The position numbers were made by a program, and so were the translations under genes. The notes under the pieces are model-generated. The model had not been told where the DNA came from and made no database searches. It saw only the letters and a list, made by a program, of their open reading frames with translations. This document shows positions 10,701 to 21,005 of a stretch of 64,000 bases of DNA, piece after piece (positions within the stretch are counted from its first letter, which is position 1; each line of letters opens with the position of its first letter). The stretch is from the NCBI RefSeq assembly GCF_024139115.2, contig NC_085140.1, positions 464,473,506-464,537,505 on the forward strand. Direction: 5' to 3'. Origin of the DNA: Armigeres subalbatus (taxonomy: Eukaryota > Arthropoda > Insecta > Diptera > Culicidae).

Positions 10701-12364
10701 TTTTGATAGCAATGAACAGCGTGTTCGAGTCGCTGCCTGCCAATATACATATATTTGTATACGCTGACGATATTCTCCTGGTAGTTATCGGGGACACACC
10801 AGGAAGGAACCGAATAAGAGCGCAAACGGCAGTCACCGCAGTACATCAATGGGCTATGTCAATGGGATTCACAATGTCAGCAACCAAATCGGTTAGAGGC
10901 CACGTGTGCCAATATAAACACCGACTCTCCGGCCCGGCAATCAAAATCGATGGCCAAATAATCCCGAATAAAAAGACGGTGAGAACACTTGGGGTCCAAA
11001 TCGATCGGAACTTATCTTTCCAACAACATTTCGACGGGGTTAAAGCAAGCTGCCAAACCAGGGTAAACCTAATGAAAACCATCAGCAGGCCGCTCAAAAC
11101 CAACAACAGGAAAATCCGTCTTCAAGTGGGGAAAGCTATTATTGACAGTCGACTGTTATATGGAATCGAACTCACGTGTATCGGAGGGGACAGAATCATC
11201 AAGACCTTGGCTCCCACATACAACAGCTATATTCGGATCATATCTGGCCTCTTACCATCAACCCCTGCGGAGTCGGCATGCGCCGAACTAGGAGTATTAC
11301 CCTTCAGACTCAGGGTACAATCTTCCATCACGAGTAAAGCGGCGAGCATTGCAGCCAAAACAGCAGGAGAAGAAAGAACCTTTTTACTCAGAAAGGGAAA
11401 CAGCTTCCTACGGGTAATCTGCAACAAAACGCTACCGTTAATCTCCAAAGTTCATTGGCACGGCGCTACACCATGGGAACGACCACCTATCAAGGTGGAA
11501 AACAAAATTAAAAACAATTTTAAAAAAGGGGATAATTCGGTAAAACTAAGACAAGCAGTAACCGAACTTATCCAAACTCGATACGCCAATTATGAGCATC
11601 GGTACACCGACGGATCGATATCAGCCCGAGGAGCAGGCATTGGAATAAAAGGAAGAAACATGACAGCCTCCTACAGCCTAAATCAGAATGTGTCGATCTT
11701 TTCGGCAGAAGCGGCGGCTATATTCTTTGCTATATCACAACCAGCTGAGAAACCAATACTGATCCTGTCAGATTCAGCTAGTGTGATTTCGGCACTAGAG
11801 TCGTCGTCACCCAACCATCCATGGATCCAATCGATTATTGCCAACTCTCCAACATCTACAGTTTTCGCATGGGTTCCAGGACACTGTGGCATCCCAGGCA
11901 ATGTGGACGCCGACATCCTAGCGGCGACAGGACACGGGGAAGAACGTCTCACCGAAACGGTTCCCCTCGGGGACAGTAAAAAATGGATTGTTAAATCTTT
12001 CCAAGAAGCGTGGGAGGCACAATGGTCCCAAACTCGTGTACCCCAGCTTCGAAAAATTAAAGGCACTACAACGGCTTGGGAAGATCTGCCCTCTACGAGG
12101 AATCAACAAATACTATCAAGACTTAGAACCGGTCACGTAAGATTTGCTTATTCCTATGAGAAAAGCCCTTTTAGAATAACATGCAGCTCCTGTGACGTCC
12201 ACAACTCAGTAGAACACGTTCTATGCAACTGTCCGCAATACGAGTTCCCGAGGAACCTGTATGGACTAACAAACAGCATCAGAGAAACCCTAGGCAGAGA
12301 CAGCATTAACATTGGAGCACTTTTCGATTTTCTCAAAGATGCCCAACTCTTACATCAAATCTGA
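7725..12364 (+). pseudogene. copy 2 ORF2: EN-RT-RNase H polyprotein, one frameshift
   Basis: The ATG at 7725 opens a frame that runs through a ~340-residue N-terminal extension into EN (LQWNLNGYWNNLPNLELL near 8770, ALQEVNKVS near 8850). Near 9078-9090 the frame shifts by one base. The second frame continues to 12364 with GDMNAHHPQWGG, EN end GSNHFPLQI, RT (GKSAGPDGVGYP, ETGVPQGSVLAVTLFLIAM, VYADDILLVVIG near 10760), RNase H (RYTDGSISARGAG, FSAEAAAIFFA, LSDSASVISAL, WVPGHCGIPGNVDADILA) and the C-terminal finger CSSC..H..C near 12185. Everything except the single frameshift is intact. It is either a very recent loss or a sequence error. Confidence 0.9.
7835..8572 (+). repeat. in-frame 123-codon duplication in ORF2 N-terminus
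   Basis: Two copies with a period of 369 bases. Both encode IYDxxLxxxFGP, then (A)VALPVVGQP.VP.TG.K.PCSCP, and end in ELGQPKFRSPVLGRKSH. Each contains a 12-bp stem, 7953-7964 with 7976-7987 and 8322-8333 with 8345-8356, which keeps pairing despite base changes between the copies. Confidence 0.85.
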
Positions 12365-12498
12365 GCGATAGAGCCAGTCGGCTTTTTTGGATTCGAGTAG
12401 TTTGTAACAACCTATTGCCTCATAACCCGACAGAAGAAGAAACCAGACATCGTACAAAACCGTGAAGCACAAAACCAGCAGCCTGGGTCGGTGACGGC

Positions 12499-12571
12499 CC
12501 TGGAACCGCCGGGGCGCCCCCAACCGGAAGCTATCGGGACCGGAATGGGGATCCCCCCTGGCGTGCCCAGG
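12499..12571 (+). ncRNA. four-helix hairpin motif, instance 1
   Basis: Outer P1 CCTGG/CCAGG, P2 GCCGGGG/CCCCTGGC, P3 CCCCA/TGGGG, P4 CCGG/CCGG. It lies in non-coding 3'UTR. Confidence 0.75.
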
Positions 12572-12767
12572 AGCGATACGCCCTCCCCAGCTTACACAAC
12601 ACGGACACCAAACTCGGGGTCGAACTTTGAAATGCTGAAGCAGTAACATCCTGCTTTACAACACCGCACCCTCCTGCCTTCCGTTGCTATTTCATGGCCT
12701 CCACAAAGCCACATTCTACACCAAACATGCGAGAACAGAATATCTCCTTGCTCGGGACGATGACGGC

Positions 12768-12842
12768 CCTGGGACTGCCGGGTCGCCCCCAACCGGAAGC
12801 ATTTTCGGGACCGGAATGGGGATCCCTCTCGGCTTTCTCGGG
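12768..12842 (+). ncRNA. four-helix hairpin motif, instance 2
   Basis: P1 CCTGGGA/TCTCGGG (two wobbles), P2 GCCGGG/TCTCGGC with a wobble, P3 CCCCA/TGGGG, P4 CCGG/CCGG. Non-coding. Confidence 0.75.
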
Positions 12843-13062
12843 AGCGATGCGTCCTCCCCAGCGCGACAAGGACCAACGTCAATCCAGCGAGATAAATTCG
12901 ACAATTCCACGAACGGTTGACTTACTGCGACAATTCAACGGTTAACTAGTTCACCGCCAAGGCTCCCATGTGATGTCCCATGTGACGTCTTCACCGATGC
13001 AGCATCCAGCACCAAACACAGCGACATCTGAATCTCCGAATTTGCTTGGGACGACGACGGCC

Positions 13063-13133
13063 CCTGGACTGTCGGGTCGCCCCCAACCGGAAGCTCTTTG
13101 GGACCGGAATGGGGATCCCTCCCGGCTTTCCAG
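13063..13133 (+). ncRNA. four-helix hairpin motif, instance 3
   Basis: P1 CCTGG with CCAG at the junction of the two 0.7-kb units, P2 GTCGGG/CCCGGC, P3 CCCCA/TGGGG, P4 CCGG/CCGG. Non-coding. Confidence 0.7.
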
Positions 13134-13198
13134 AAGAAGAAACCAGACATCGTACAAAACCGTGAAGCACAAAACCAGCAGCCTGGGTCGGTGACGGC

Positions 13199-13271
13199 CC
13201 TGGAACCGCCGGGGCGCCCCCAACCGGAAGCTATCGGGACCGGAATGGGGATCCCCCCTGGCGTGCCCAGG
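13199..13271 (+). ncRNA. four-helix hairpin motif, instance 4
   Basis: Second-unit copy of instance 1, same pairing. Confidence 0.75.
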
Positions 13272-13467
13272 AGCGATACGCCCTCCCCAGCTTACACAAC
13301 ATGGACACCGAACTCGGGGTCGAACTTGGAAATGCTGAAGCAGTAACATCCTGCTTTACAACACCGCACCCTCCTGCTTTCCGTTGCTATTTCATGGCCT
13401 CCACAAAGCCACATTCTACACCAAACATGCGAGAACAGAATATCTCCTTGCTCGGGACGATGACGGC

Positions 13468-13542
13468 CCTGGGACTGCCGGGTCGCCCCCAACCGGAAGC
13501 ATTTTCGGGACCGGAATGGGGATCCCTCTCGGCTTTCTCGGG
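13468..13542 (+). ncRNA. four-helix hairpin motif, instance 5
   Basis: Second-unit copy of instance 2, same pairing. Confidence 0.75.
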
Positions 13543-13753
13543 AGCGATGCGTCCTCCCCAGCGCGACAAGGACCAACGTCAATTCAGCGAGATAAATTCG
13601 ACAATTCCACGGACGTTGCGACATTTCAACGGTTAATTAGTTCACCGCCAAGGCTCCCATGTGATGTCCCATGTGACGTCTTCACCGATGCAGCATCCAG
13701 CACCAAACACAGCGACATCTGAATCTCCGAATTTGCTTGGGACGACGACGGCC

Positions 13754-13825
13754 CCTGGACTGTCGGGTCGCCCCCAACCGGAAGCTCTTTGGGACCGGAA
13801 TGGGGATCCCTCCCGGCTTTCCAGG
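13754..13825 (+). ncRNA. four-helix hairpin motif, instance 6
   Basis: Second-unit copy of instance 3, with full P1 CCTGG/CCAGG. Confidence 0.75.
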
Positions 13826-14155
13826 GAGCGAAACGTCCTCTCCAGCACTCAAAGGAATCCTCCAGTACAGCAAAACACACGGTGGAAACTAGTTTCGGTT
13901 GGCCTACTGCCGACATCATTGACCTCAACCACACTGACGTAATTCCCGCAAATCCAGAATTTAAACCTGGTGGACAACTGGGAAATTATTTGCCGAATTT
14001 CCACGACTAGTTCTTTTCGCTCGCCGGATTACTGCCAACCTTCTTTTTGAAAACAGCATTAAGCTTTGACGATCTTAACCCACAAATCCAGCAACCTGGC
14101 GCTGGTGGACAACTGGGCTTTTCTCTAAGCAGCTCCTCTCGCTCGACGGCAATGC

Positions 14156-14230
14156 GCGACTAGTCGGGGCGCTCCTGAACCGGAAATCCTGCTTCAACCG
14201 GAATCGGGGGATCGACTCCGGCACTTGACG
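14156..14230 (+). ncRNA. four-helix hairpin motif, instance 7
   Basis: P2 GTCGGGG/CTCCGGC, P3 CCTGA/TCGGG, P4 CCGG/CCGG; P1 is weak here. Non-coding. Confidence 0.65.
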
Positions 14231-14304
14231 CCTTCTTCAGCAATCCACCGCTCTCTCGAGCGCCTCATCACCAACGTCAAATGGAAGATAATCTCCGGCT
14301 ACAG

Positions 14305-14357
14305 TGTTAGTTGGAGCGGCCTCAACCGAAAGTCAGTAGGAATCGGCATGAGTGCAC
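14305..14357 (+). ncRNA. four-helix hairpin motif, instance 8 (partial)
   Basis: Only the inner part is clear: P3 CTCA/TGAG and P4 CCGA/TCGG, both changed on the two sides together compared with the common CCCCA/TGGGG and CCGG/CCGG. Confidence 0.55.
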
Positions 14358-14931
14358 CCCTCTGACTACACCGCAGACCGGGCTAGGCCTGAAGTCTTTG
14401 TACTCCACTACAGTCGGAATTTACGCCATTATCTTGTTCCAGTAACAACAAACCAACCAAAAATCAATAGACAAACTTGTTTAGGGGGACCTGGCAACGT
14501 TGTAGGTCAGGATCCCACCTAGATAAGAAAACCGTAAAATTTCATGCCAAACACTGCCCACAAATCCAGATAATTTTGGACATCTGGTGGACAACTGGGT
14601 TTAGGCCTGAATCCTTTAGAACTATACTCTACTCGGTAACACCTAAATTGGTTACCGTCTGTCTACTGATGAAGATTCGCACTACTATGGCATGAACTAC
14701 TTTGACCTAAAAGTTTAGGATTACACTCTTGGGATCAAGAACAGCAGGAACCACCAGGTGCTCAGCTGCTATTGAGCCCCGTAAGAGTCAGACCCACAAA
14801 TCCAGATTTTCGGACATCTGGTGGAAAACTGGGTTACGCTTTGACATCACAAAAGCAAAATATTGGAGGAACATCGACAGCGACCTTTGGCTTCACCACA
14901 GCACTCAGGAAGGGCAACTAAGGGGAGCGAC

Positions 14932-15004
14932 ACTGGAACGGCTGGGGCGCCCCCAACCGGACGCTGGGAAAACCGGAATGGGGTTTCCCCCCTGGCCACC
15001 CAGT
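14932..15004 (+). ncRNA. four-helix hairpin motif, instance 9
   Basis: P1 ACTGG/CCAGT, P2 GGCTGGGG/CCCTGGCC region, P3 CCCCA/TGGGG, P4 CCGG/CCGG. Non-coding. Confidence 0.75.
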
Positions 15005-15142
15005 CCAAACTCTCCCCCATCAATTGGTTAATCGTGGCAATCAAGAATAAGCAGTTCATCAACCAAAAATTTAGTTAATCAGCAAATGTCTCAACATGGA
15101 TTCCCTATTCTCGGGAATAAAACAATCGGGCATGGGAACATA

Positions 15143-15213
15143 CGAGTAGTCGGGGCGCCCCCGAACTGGAAGTCCTGGCCAAACCAGAATCGGGGAAGCG
15201 ACCTCGGCACTTG
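15143..15213 (+). ncRNA. four-helix hairpin motif, instance 10
   Basis: P1 CGAGT/ACTTG, P2 GTCGGGG/CCTCGGC, P3 CCCCGA/TCGGGG, P4 CTGG/CCAG, a compensated change. Non-coding, yet the nearest match to the coding instances of copy 7. Confidence 0.75.
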
Positions 15214-15335
15214 ATGTCTCCCTAAAACAACAATTCCCTGATAATCGGAACCAAAAACGTCAACAACTGGACCTTCTTCCAAAAAAACCACAGGGCTTTG
15301 ACAATCAACTTATGAGCGATGGGGATGACGACGGC

Positions 15336-15410
15336 CTCGGGAATGCCGACACGGCCCCAACCGAAAGCAGGATGGAATCGGCATGGGTGTCCCTGTTGGC
15401 ACATCCCGAG
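15336..15410 (+). ncRNA. four-helix hairpin motif, instance 11
   Basis: The strongest covariation: P1 CTCGGGA/TCCCGAG, P2 TGCCGACA/TGTTGGCA, P3 CCCA/TGGG, P4 CCGA/TCGG. Non-coding. Confidence 0.8.
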
Positions 15411-17344
15411 AGCGATACGCCTCCCCACACGAAAACGGACTCAACTTGGATAGCGAATAAACACCTCGAATCAGCGCATGCTCGATAAAGAATAATGGTC
15501 AATCGCCTAAACTAAAACTTATTGAAACTAATGATAAAGCTAAGCTCACCGATGATTACATCCGTCCTCTGACCAATACGAGCAAGGAACCTCCATCTTC
15601 AAGCACTTCGACCTAAAAAAGAAAACAAGCGATGAAAGATCCACCTTACAAATTAGACCCACCGGAACTCAACCTACCTATTTCCGTCCATTCGGGGATG
15701 GAACCGAACGGGAGCTTTCATCGATCCTGCCGGCTGCCAATGTCAATGCCCAAACCAATATAATTGATGAAAGGCCCCCCCGGTTGGTCGATGCGGCCAC
15801 ACCACTTGGCGATCTGCGGGATTTTTCATCGTCAGCGCCGCATCGCCGAGGGGAACTTGACATTGTTGGCCTACGCCAACGATGGTCCAGCCCCCAGAAG
15901 GGTCAAGACAGGATCGACAGATGTTGACCACCACTCGTACACCATCATGTTGTTGTGGCATTTCTGCCATGCACTCCCGTCGTTTTTGCCACAGTTTTCC
16001 TCAGCTCCCGAAAATTAGGATCGGCTCCAGTTACCACGGACCGGTTAGATAGTCCACCACCCAAGAAAGATTACCTGTAAACAAAGGAAAAAAACGATTA
16101 AAACTGACGCAAATGGGAAATAAAACCTGTCTTGATACACATAGCAACCTAAACAACACCAACCAAATGAAATAACCTAGGACCAACCAACATCAACAAG
16201 CCACCCAATCCAAAATACATCCGCCAGACCACCCTGAAACATCCAGACCAGCCAGACCGAAATTAGAAATCCCTCAATACTACGACTCCAAAGTTCAACG
16301 CAACAACTCACATCTCGACCAAGCAACCATACCGTCCCCACCCGCCGTGGGATTACCGCCTAAACCCTCAGTTCCCGAACGTTCAATTAAAAGCATCTGG
16401 AAAACTGGTCATCAACCAAAACCAACTCAATACATCACACCATCGGCTCCACTACTTCTTCAAGGCACAACCACCACCATCTTCAAGAACAGCATTGCTC
16501 TAATCAACCACAACCACGTCATCAACAAGATCCTACAGAATATCGCATGACCACCCCCAGTTGGAACAATAAAAGCACATTATCTGCGTTGCCCCGGCCG
16601 TTGTCCGCCGACAGTTACACTCACAAATCTGTCAAACCACCACACTAAACACACTGCCTACTTTATTTTCCCTTCAATCGTTCTCCACCCACACCAATCG
16701 TCATAGAACTTTTGAAACAGTCCAAATCAAACCGAAAATAACTATGGAGCTATAATACCCAATGCAAAGAAACATAACCTCCTCCTGGCACGAGGAATTT
16801 CCTTCAAGCAAAAAGGTCTTCCAAAAGCACCATCCAGCTTTCTTACCGGTTGAACGGCTACTCGCACAATCTCTCTTCAGGAAGCCTCACTTCCTCGGAA
16901 TCCACTTAAACTTTGAACTAAAAACGCAAATTAAAATACAATCCTTTTACAAGCGATCTCATCACACGAAAAGGAAAACTACCTTGATCGCCGCGCACTT
17001 TGACAGCTGGCACATCAGGACTGCAATGTCACACGATAAACCAGAATTCCTTATATGATAGTTTCTACCCTTAATATGTCTTCCAAATAGCCACCTCGCG
17101 GACAATAGCGTAATCCATTACCCAGTAAAATTTGTCAGACTTATCGTTCGTCTTACGTCAGATACACATCAAAGAAACATTAGTACTAAGCTTTTAAATA
17201 CTATGTAATCAAACCAAATTTAGGCGAGACCCCCAGGTTGGGCTCGAATGAAAAGCCCTTCTGGCTTTTCTTTATCTTAAGTGATGAACTCTATATTTCC
17301 CTGAAAAATCACTATAATAAAGAAATTAATAATATAATAATAAA

Positions 17345-17355
17345 GATGAAGGAGG
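17345..17355 (+). repeat. target-site duplication of copy 2, right
   Basis: GATGAAGGAGG, the same 11 bases as 5328-5338. Copy 1 coding resumes within it. Confidence 0.9.
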
Positions 17356-19058
17356 AAACCGGAGTACCCCAAGGCTCGGTGATTGCGGTGACACTGTTCC
17401 TGGTCGCGATGGAGGAGGTGTTCGCGGGCCTTCCTAAGGACATACACATCCTTGTGTACGCCGACGATATACTCCTCATCGCCGTCGGCAAGCATCCCAG
17501 GAAAACACAGAGGAAAGTCCAAGCCGCAGTCAACAAGGTCGCCAAATGGAGTCAATCGGTAGGCTTCACTATGTCCGCTGGCAAGTGCGTAAGGACGCAC
17601 ATCTGCCAGGTCAACCATCGGCCCCCCGGCCGGCCAATCGTGCTGAATGGGTCAACCATCCCCACCAAAACTCCGTTCGTCTCCTGGGAATAACAGTGGA
17701 CCGCCGACTGACCTTCGTCGAGCACTGTAGAACAACCAAAGAAGCTTGCAAGGTAAGGTCCAACATGATAAAGTTAGTTTCCAGGAGAAGAAGCCGAAGC
17801 GATCGTGCCTTGCTCCTTCGCGTTGTGGATGCGGTCATCACGAGCCGCCTGACCTACGGGCTCGAATTAACGTCCATCAACCTACCCGAAGTCACCAGCT
17901 CTCTGGCCCCGGTCTACAACAGGGCAGTTCGGTTAGTATCCGGCCACCTGCCATCAACACCTGCGGACATCGCATGCGCCGAAGCCGGAGCAATGCCCTT
18001 CCGCCATAAGATCGTCGCCACACTAAGCTCTAAAACGATTGGGTACCTGGAGAAGAGCAAAGTATCCGACGGCTCCTGCCACCTCCTCGACAGGGCCAAC
18101 GAAAGTTTTCAAAAAACCACCCAACAGCAGCTTCCGAAAATCACCGGCCTCCACCGCCTCGGCCCTAGGAACTGGTCCTCCACCAGGCCAAAAATCGACC
18201 ACTTCCTGAAGGCGCAGCTTCGCAGGGGTGCCGATAAACACCTGGCACAAGCACTCTTCGCACAGCGGATCAGCGAGAAATACCCGGATCACCTGATCCG
18301 ATACACCGACGGTTCAAAGGCCGCAGGCAAGGTTGGCCTCGGCATCGAGTCCAGCGACGGCTTTTCAGAATCCCATCGGCTACCGGACGCGAGCTCTGTC
18401 TTCTCGGCGGAGGCCGCGGCAATATTTCGAGCTGTTACTTTGCCATCCGACAAACCCATCCTCATCGTAACGGACTCGGCGAGCGTACTCGCCGCGCTCA
18501 ACTCCGACAACAACCGCCACCCATACGTCCAGGCCATCCAAGAAAACCTAAGCCCCAACATCACCCTGATGTGGGTACCTGGCCACTCGGGCATAAGTGG
18601 TAACGAAAGCGCCGACGTCCAAGCGAACACCGGGAGATACAGCCCCTTCCTGGTCCGCTGCATACCCGCCGCCGACGCAAAGTTATGGACCAAACAGCAA
18701 GTCACCGCAACATGGGCAGGTGAGTGGAAAAGGCAGCGTAACATCTGCAGAATGGCCAAAAATTCCATCCTTCCTGGTGAGGATCTGCCAAACCGGCGGG
18801 AACAGGTCGTGCTGTCAAGAATGCGCACCGGCCACACAAAGGTCACACAATTTTGGACCCGGTGATTTCCACACGCACTGCACGACCTGTAACTGCAGAA
18901 TCACAATCCAGCACATCCTCAACTCCTGCCCACTGTACCACGAGCCAAGAATCACGTACCAAATCACCAACGCAGCAACTGCTCTGCAGAACGATAGAGT
19001 TAGCGAGCAGCTGCTAATAAATTTCCTCAAGGACTGTCGACTATACGACAAAATCTGA
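17346..19058 (+). pseudogene. copy 1 ORF2 fragment: RT palm, RNase H, Cys/His end
   Basis: It reads EETGVPQGSVIAVTLFLV and VYADDILLIAVG (near 17455), shifts frame near 17665-17690, and continues with LLGITVDRRLTF and the thumb. RNase H motifs are RYTDGSKAAGK, FSAEAAAIFRA, VTDSASVLAAL and WVPGHSGISGNESAD. A second shift near 18840 (after RTGHTKVT) leads to the final frame with CTTCNCRITIQHILNSC and the end FLKDCRLYDKI at 19058. With the missing 5' end and the copy 2 insertion it cannot be functional. Confidence 0.9.
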
Positions 19059-19392
19059 AGACCCAGCAATGCACCCGGACATCTCTAAGGACACACTAAA
19101 CAAACTCCAACCCCATCGGAACTACCCTGACCCCGCAATGAAACTTGACTTCCCCCTCGGAAACGGAATACAACTGACCAAACCGCCACGGAAACCCCAA
19201 CCAACCACTGCAACGAAAAAGGACACTCTGGAATCTCGAACCCTACAGCTAGCAACAAAAACAACAATCTTTTCTTTTTACGGCACTCTCGCCGGTTATC
19301 ACCCTAGAATATCAAATTTATAATGGTACCCATCTGGACCGTTTTCTCTTTCACTAGAATAACAAATTGAAATGTATTTTTATCCTTTGCAA

Positions 19393-19436
19393 AAGAGGTG
19401 AGCCAGCCAAGGGCTGAAAACCTCTATAATAAAGAC
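19393..19436 (+). promoter_or_regulatory. 3'-terminal hairpin of copy 1
   Basis: Outer stem AGAGGT/ACCTCT, inner stem CAGCC/GGCTG, then ATAATAAAGAC and poly(A). It is probably the structure recognised by the element's RT, by analogy with other non-LTR 3'UTRs. Confidence 0.7.
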
Positions 19437-19461
19437 AAAAAAAAAAAAAAAAAAAAAAAAA

Positions 19462-20658
19462 GAGCTCACCTCGGTGAACCTGCCGGAAATCACCCGCTCC
19501 CTAGCCCCGGTGTACAACCGCGCGGTTAGGTTGGTTTCAGGGCACCTCCCATCAACGCCCGCAGACATCGCTTGCGCCGAGGCCGGCGTAATACCGTTCC
19601 GCCACAAAGTCATCGCCTCCCTCAGCACCAAAACCGTCAGTTTTCTTGAGAAAACCAAGGCCTCCAACAGCACTTGCCACCTTCTCGGCAGGGCCGACGA
19701 AGCGTTTCACCGTACCACCCAGCAACCACTCCCCAAGATCGCTGGACTTCACCGCCTCGGTCCAAGGGACTGGGCCTCCAAGGCTCCGAAAATCGACTGG
19801 TCTCTAAAAGCCCAGCTACGCAGAAACCCCAACCAGCAGCTGGCTCAACGACTCTTCGGTGAACGGATTAACGCCAAGTACAGGACACACACGGTCAGAT
19901 ACACCGATGGATCCAGAGCTGCCGGCAAAGTGGGTATCGGAGTCGACTCTACCGACGGTTCGACTCAGTCCCACAGGCTACCGAACACCTGCTCCGTCTT
20001 CTCGGCGGAAGCCGCTGCTATCTTTCAAGCGGTGTCCCAGCCGTGCAGCGGACCCATGCTGATCGTGTCCGACTCGGCTAGCGCCCTCTCCGCCCTGCCC
20101 TCCGCAGCAAATCGCCATCCATTCATCCAGGCCATCCAGGAGAACAACGATGAAAACACCACCCTGATGTGGGTCCCTGGCCACGCTGGCATCGCTGGCA
20201 ACGAAAGCGCCGACATCTTGGCTAACATCGGCAGAGCCAGTCCATTGATTACCCGTAGCGTCCCGGCCGACGATGCGAAGCGCTGGATTAAACAGCAGGT
20301 GAGCAATGCCTGGGCTAACGAGTGGCACAAGGAGCGGAACCTATGCAGAATGGTTAAGGGCTCCACCCTTCCCGGAACAGACCTGCCCAACCGCCGTGAG
20401 CAGATGGTGCTGTCCCGACTGCGTACGGGGCACACCAATCTAACGCATAACCTGGGCTCCGGGGATTTCCACCATCGCTGCACCACCTGCCAATGTAGAA
20501 ACACCATCAGTCACATCATCAACAACTGCCCTGAATACGAAGGAGCACGGCAAGCCAACAACATCGGCAATGCGGTCGAGGCACTCAACAACAATCCCAT
20601 CAACGAACGACTGCTCATCAACTTTTTAAAGGATAGCAAACTATACTACCGGATTTGA
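19462..20658 (+). pseudogene. copy 3 ORF2 fragment: thumb, RNase H, Cys/His end
   Basis: Open throughout from the truncation point to TGA at 20658. It shows LTSVNLPEITRSLAPVYN, then RNase H (RYTDGSRAAGK, FSAEAAAIFQA, VSDSASALSAL, WVPGHAGIAGNESADILA) and the finger CTTCQCRNTISHIINNC, ending FLKDSKLYYRI. EN and the catalytic RT are absent, so the fragment is inert, although its frame has no lesions. This fits a young insertion. Confidence 0.9.
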
Positions 20659-20945
20659 CAACACCCCCAAATGATACTGACCCTGCAAACCCACCCTGAC
20701 AACTCTATGGAACACGGAACACAAATTACCACGCCAGATCACCACCGGAAAAACGCTAAACACTACGGACATGACATGGACAATGCACCAACCTCGTTGG
20801 AAACTGAAATTTAGAATAACCAATTATTACGGCTCCCCTCAGGACCAACATTATTTTTGCCACGGCACCCTTCCGGGGCGAAATTGATCCTAGGTTAACA
20901 AATTTCTATGTAAAATATTATGTATTATACCCCTTTTCCCTCGCC
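20659..20945 (+). other. copy 3 3'UTR
   Basis: Non-coding, nearly the same as the 3'UTRs of copies 13 and 14, including the ACGGCTCCCCTCAGGACC and GGCACCCTTCCGGG stretches. No gene seen. Confidence 0.8.
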
Positions 20946-20990
20946 GGAGACGAGCCAGCCTCGGGCTGAAAGTCTCTTTAATAAAGACAC
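20946..20990 (+). promoter_or_regulatory. 3'-terminal hairpin of copy 3
   Basis: GAGAC/GTCTC outer stem, CAGCC/GGCTG inner stem, then TTTAATAAAGACAC and poly(A). Confidence 0.7.
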
Positions 20991-21005
20991 AAAAAAAAAA
21001 AAAAA

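Larger units (their letters stand above)
12432..13825 (+). repeat. 0.7-kb tandem duplication in the 3'UTR
   Basis: Two nearly identical units, 12432-~13131 and ~13132-13825, period ~700 bases. Each carries three copies of the four-helix hairpin. The few differences are single bases. Confidence 0.88.
13948..14833 (+). repeat. four copies of a second hairpin motif
   Basis: At about 13948, 14078, 14557 and 14792 the RNA reads (CCAC)AAATCCAG, a variable loop, then CTGGTGGACAACTGGG (one copy has GGAAAAC). CCAG pairs with CTGG, and in three copies CCA also pairs with TGG. The GTGGACAAC part is also found in the four-helix hairpin of copy 16, so the two motifs may be related. Confidence 0.75.
5339..17344 (+). 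mobile_element. non-LTR copy 2: full-length I-type element, 12.0 kb
   Basis: It is bounded by an 11-bp target-site duplication inside copy 1, which proves one insertion event with both ends preserved. Parts: 5'UTR 5339-6218, ORF1 6219-7703, ORF2 7725-12364 (one frameshift), then a ~5-kb 3'UTR and a 3' end of TAATAATATAATAATAAA. A TAA-repeat end is characteristic of the Drosophila I factor and its relatives. The 5-kb 3'UTR is very long for this group. Confidence 0.9.
12365..17344 (+). other. copy 2 3'UTR, about 5 kb, repeat-rich
   Basis: Between the ORF2 stop and the 3' end of the element I find no protein-like ORF. The first third (12432-15410) is dense with two kinds of repeated hairpin, described separately. 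The rest (15411-17200) is AT-rich and shows nothing recognisable. The last 130 bases have short stems (GCGAGACCCC..GGGCTCG, AAAAGCC..GGCTTTT, AGTGAT..ATCACT) followed by ATAATAAAG and the TAA repeats. The closing stem plus ATAATAAAG layout matches the 3' ends of the array copies. Confidence 0.75.
17345..19461 (+). mobile_element. non-LTR copy 1, right part
   Basis: It continues copy 1 from the RT motif EETGVPQGSV to its 3'UTR and a run of 25 A (19437-19461). The tail abuts copy 3 with no spacer. Confidence 0.92.
19462..21005 (+). mobile_element. non-LTR copy 3 (5'-truncated, family of copies 13/14)
   Basis: It starts in the RT thumb region directly after the tail of copy 1, at a sequence matching copy 13 near 53882. 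It ends in 15 A (20991-21005). It is nearly identical to copy 13 over its length. Confidence 0.92.

Noticed and set aside
12951..13934. Minus-strand and plus-strand ORFs with GRPQPEA or SFRLGA repeats
   Set aside because: They are translations of the repeated hairpin units, whose GC-rich sequence lacks stops in several frames.
15764..16018. 84-codon ORF in the copy 2 3'UTR
   Set aside because: No resemblance to any known protein, no support from codon pattern or from relatives; the reverse strand is equally open.
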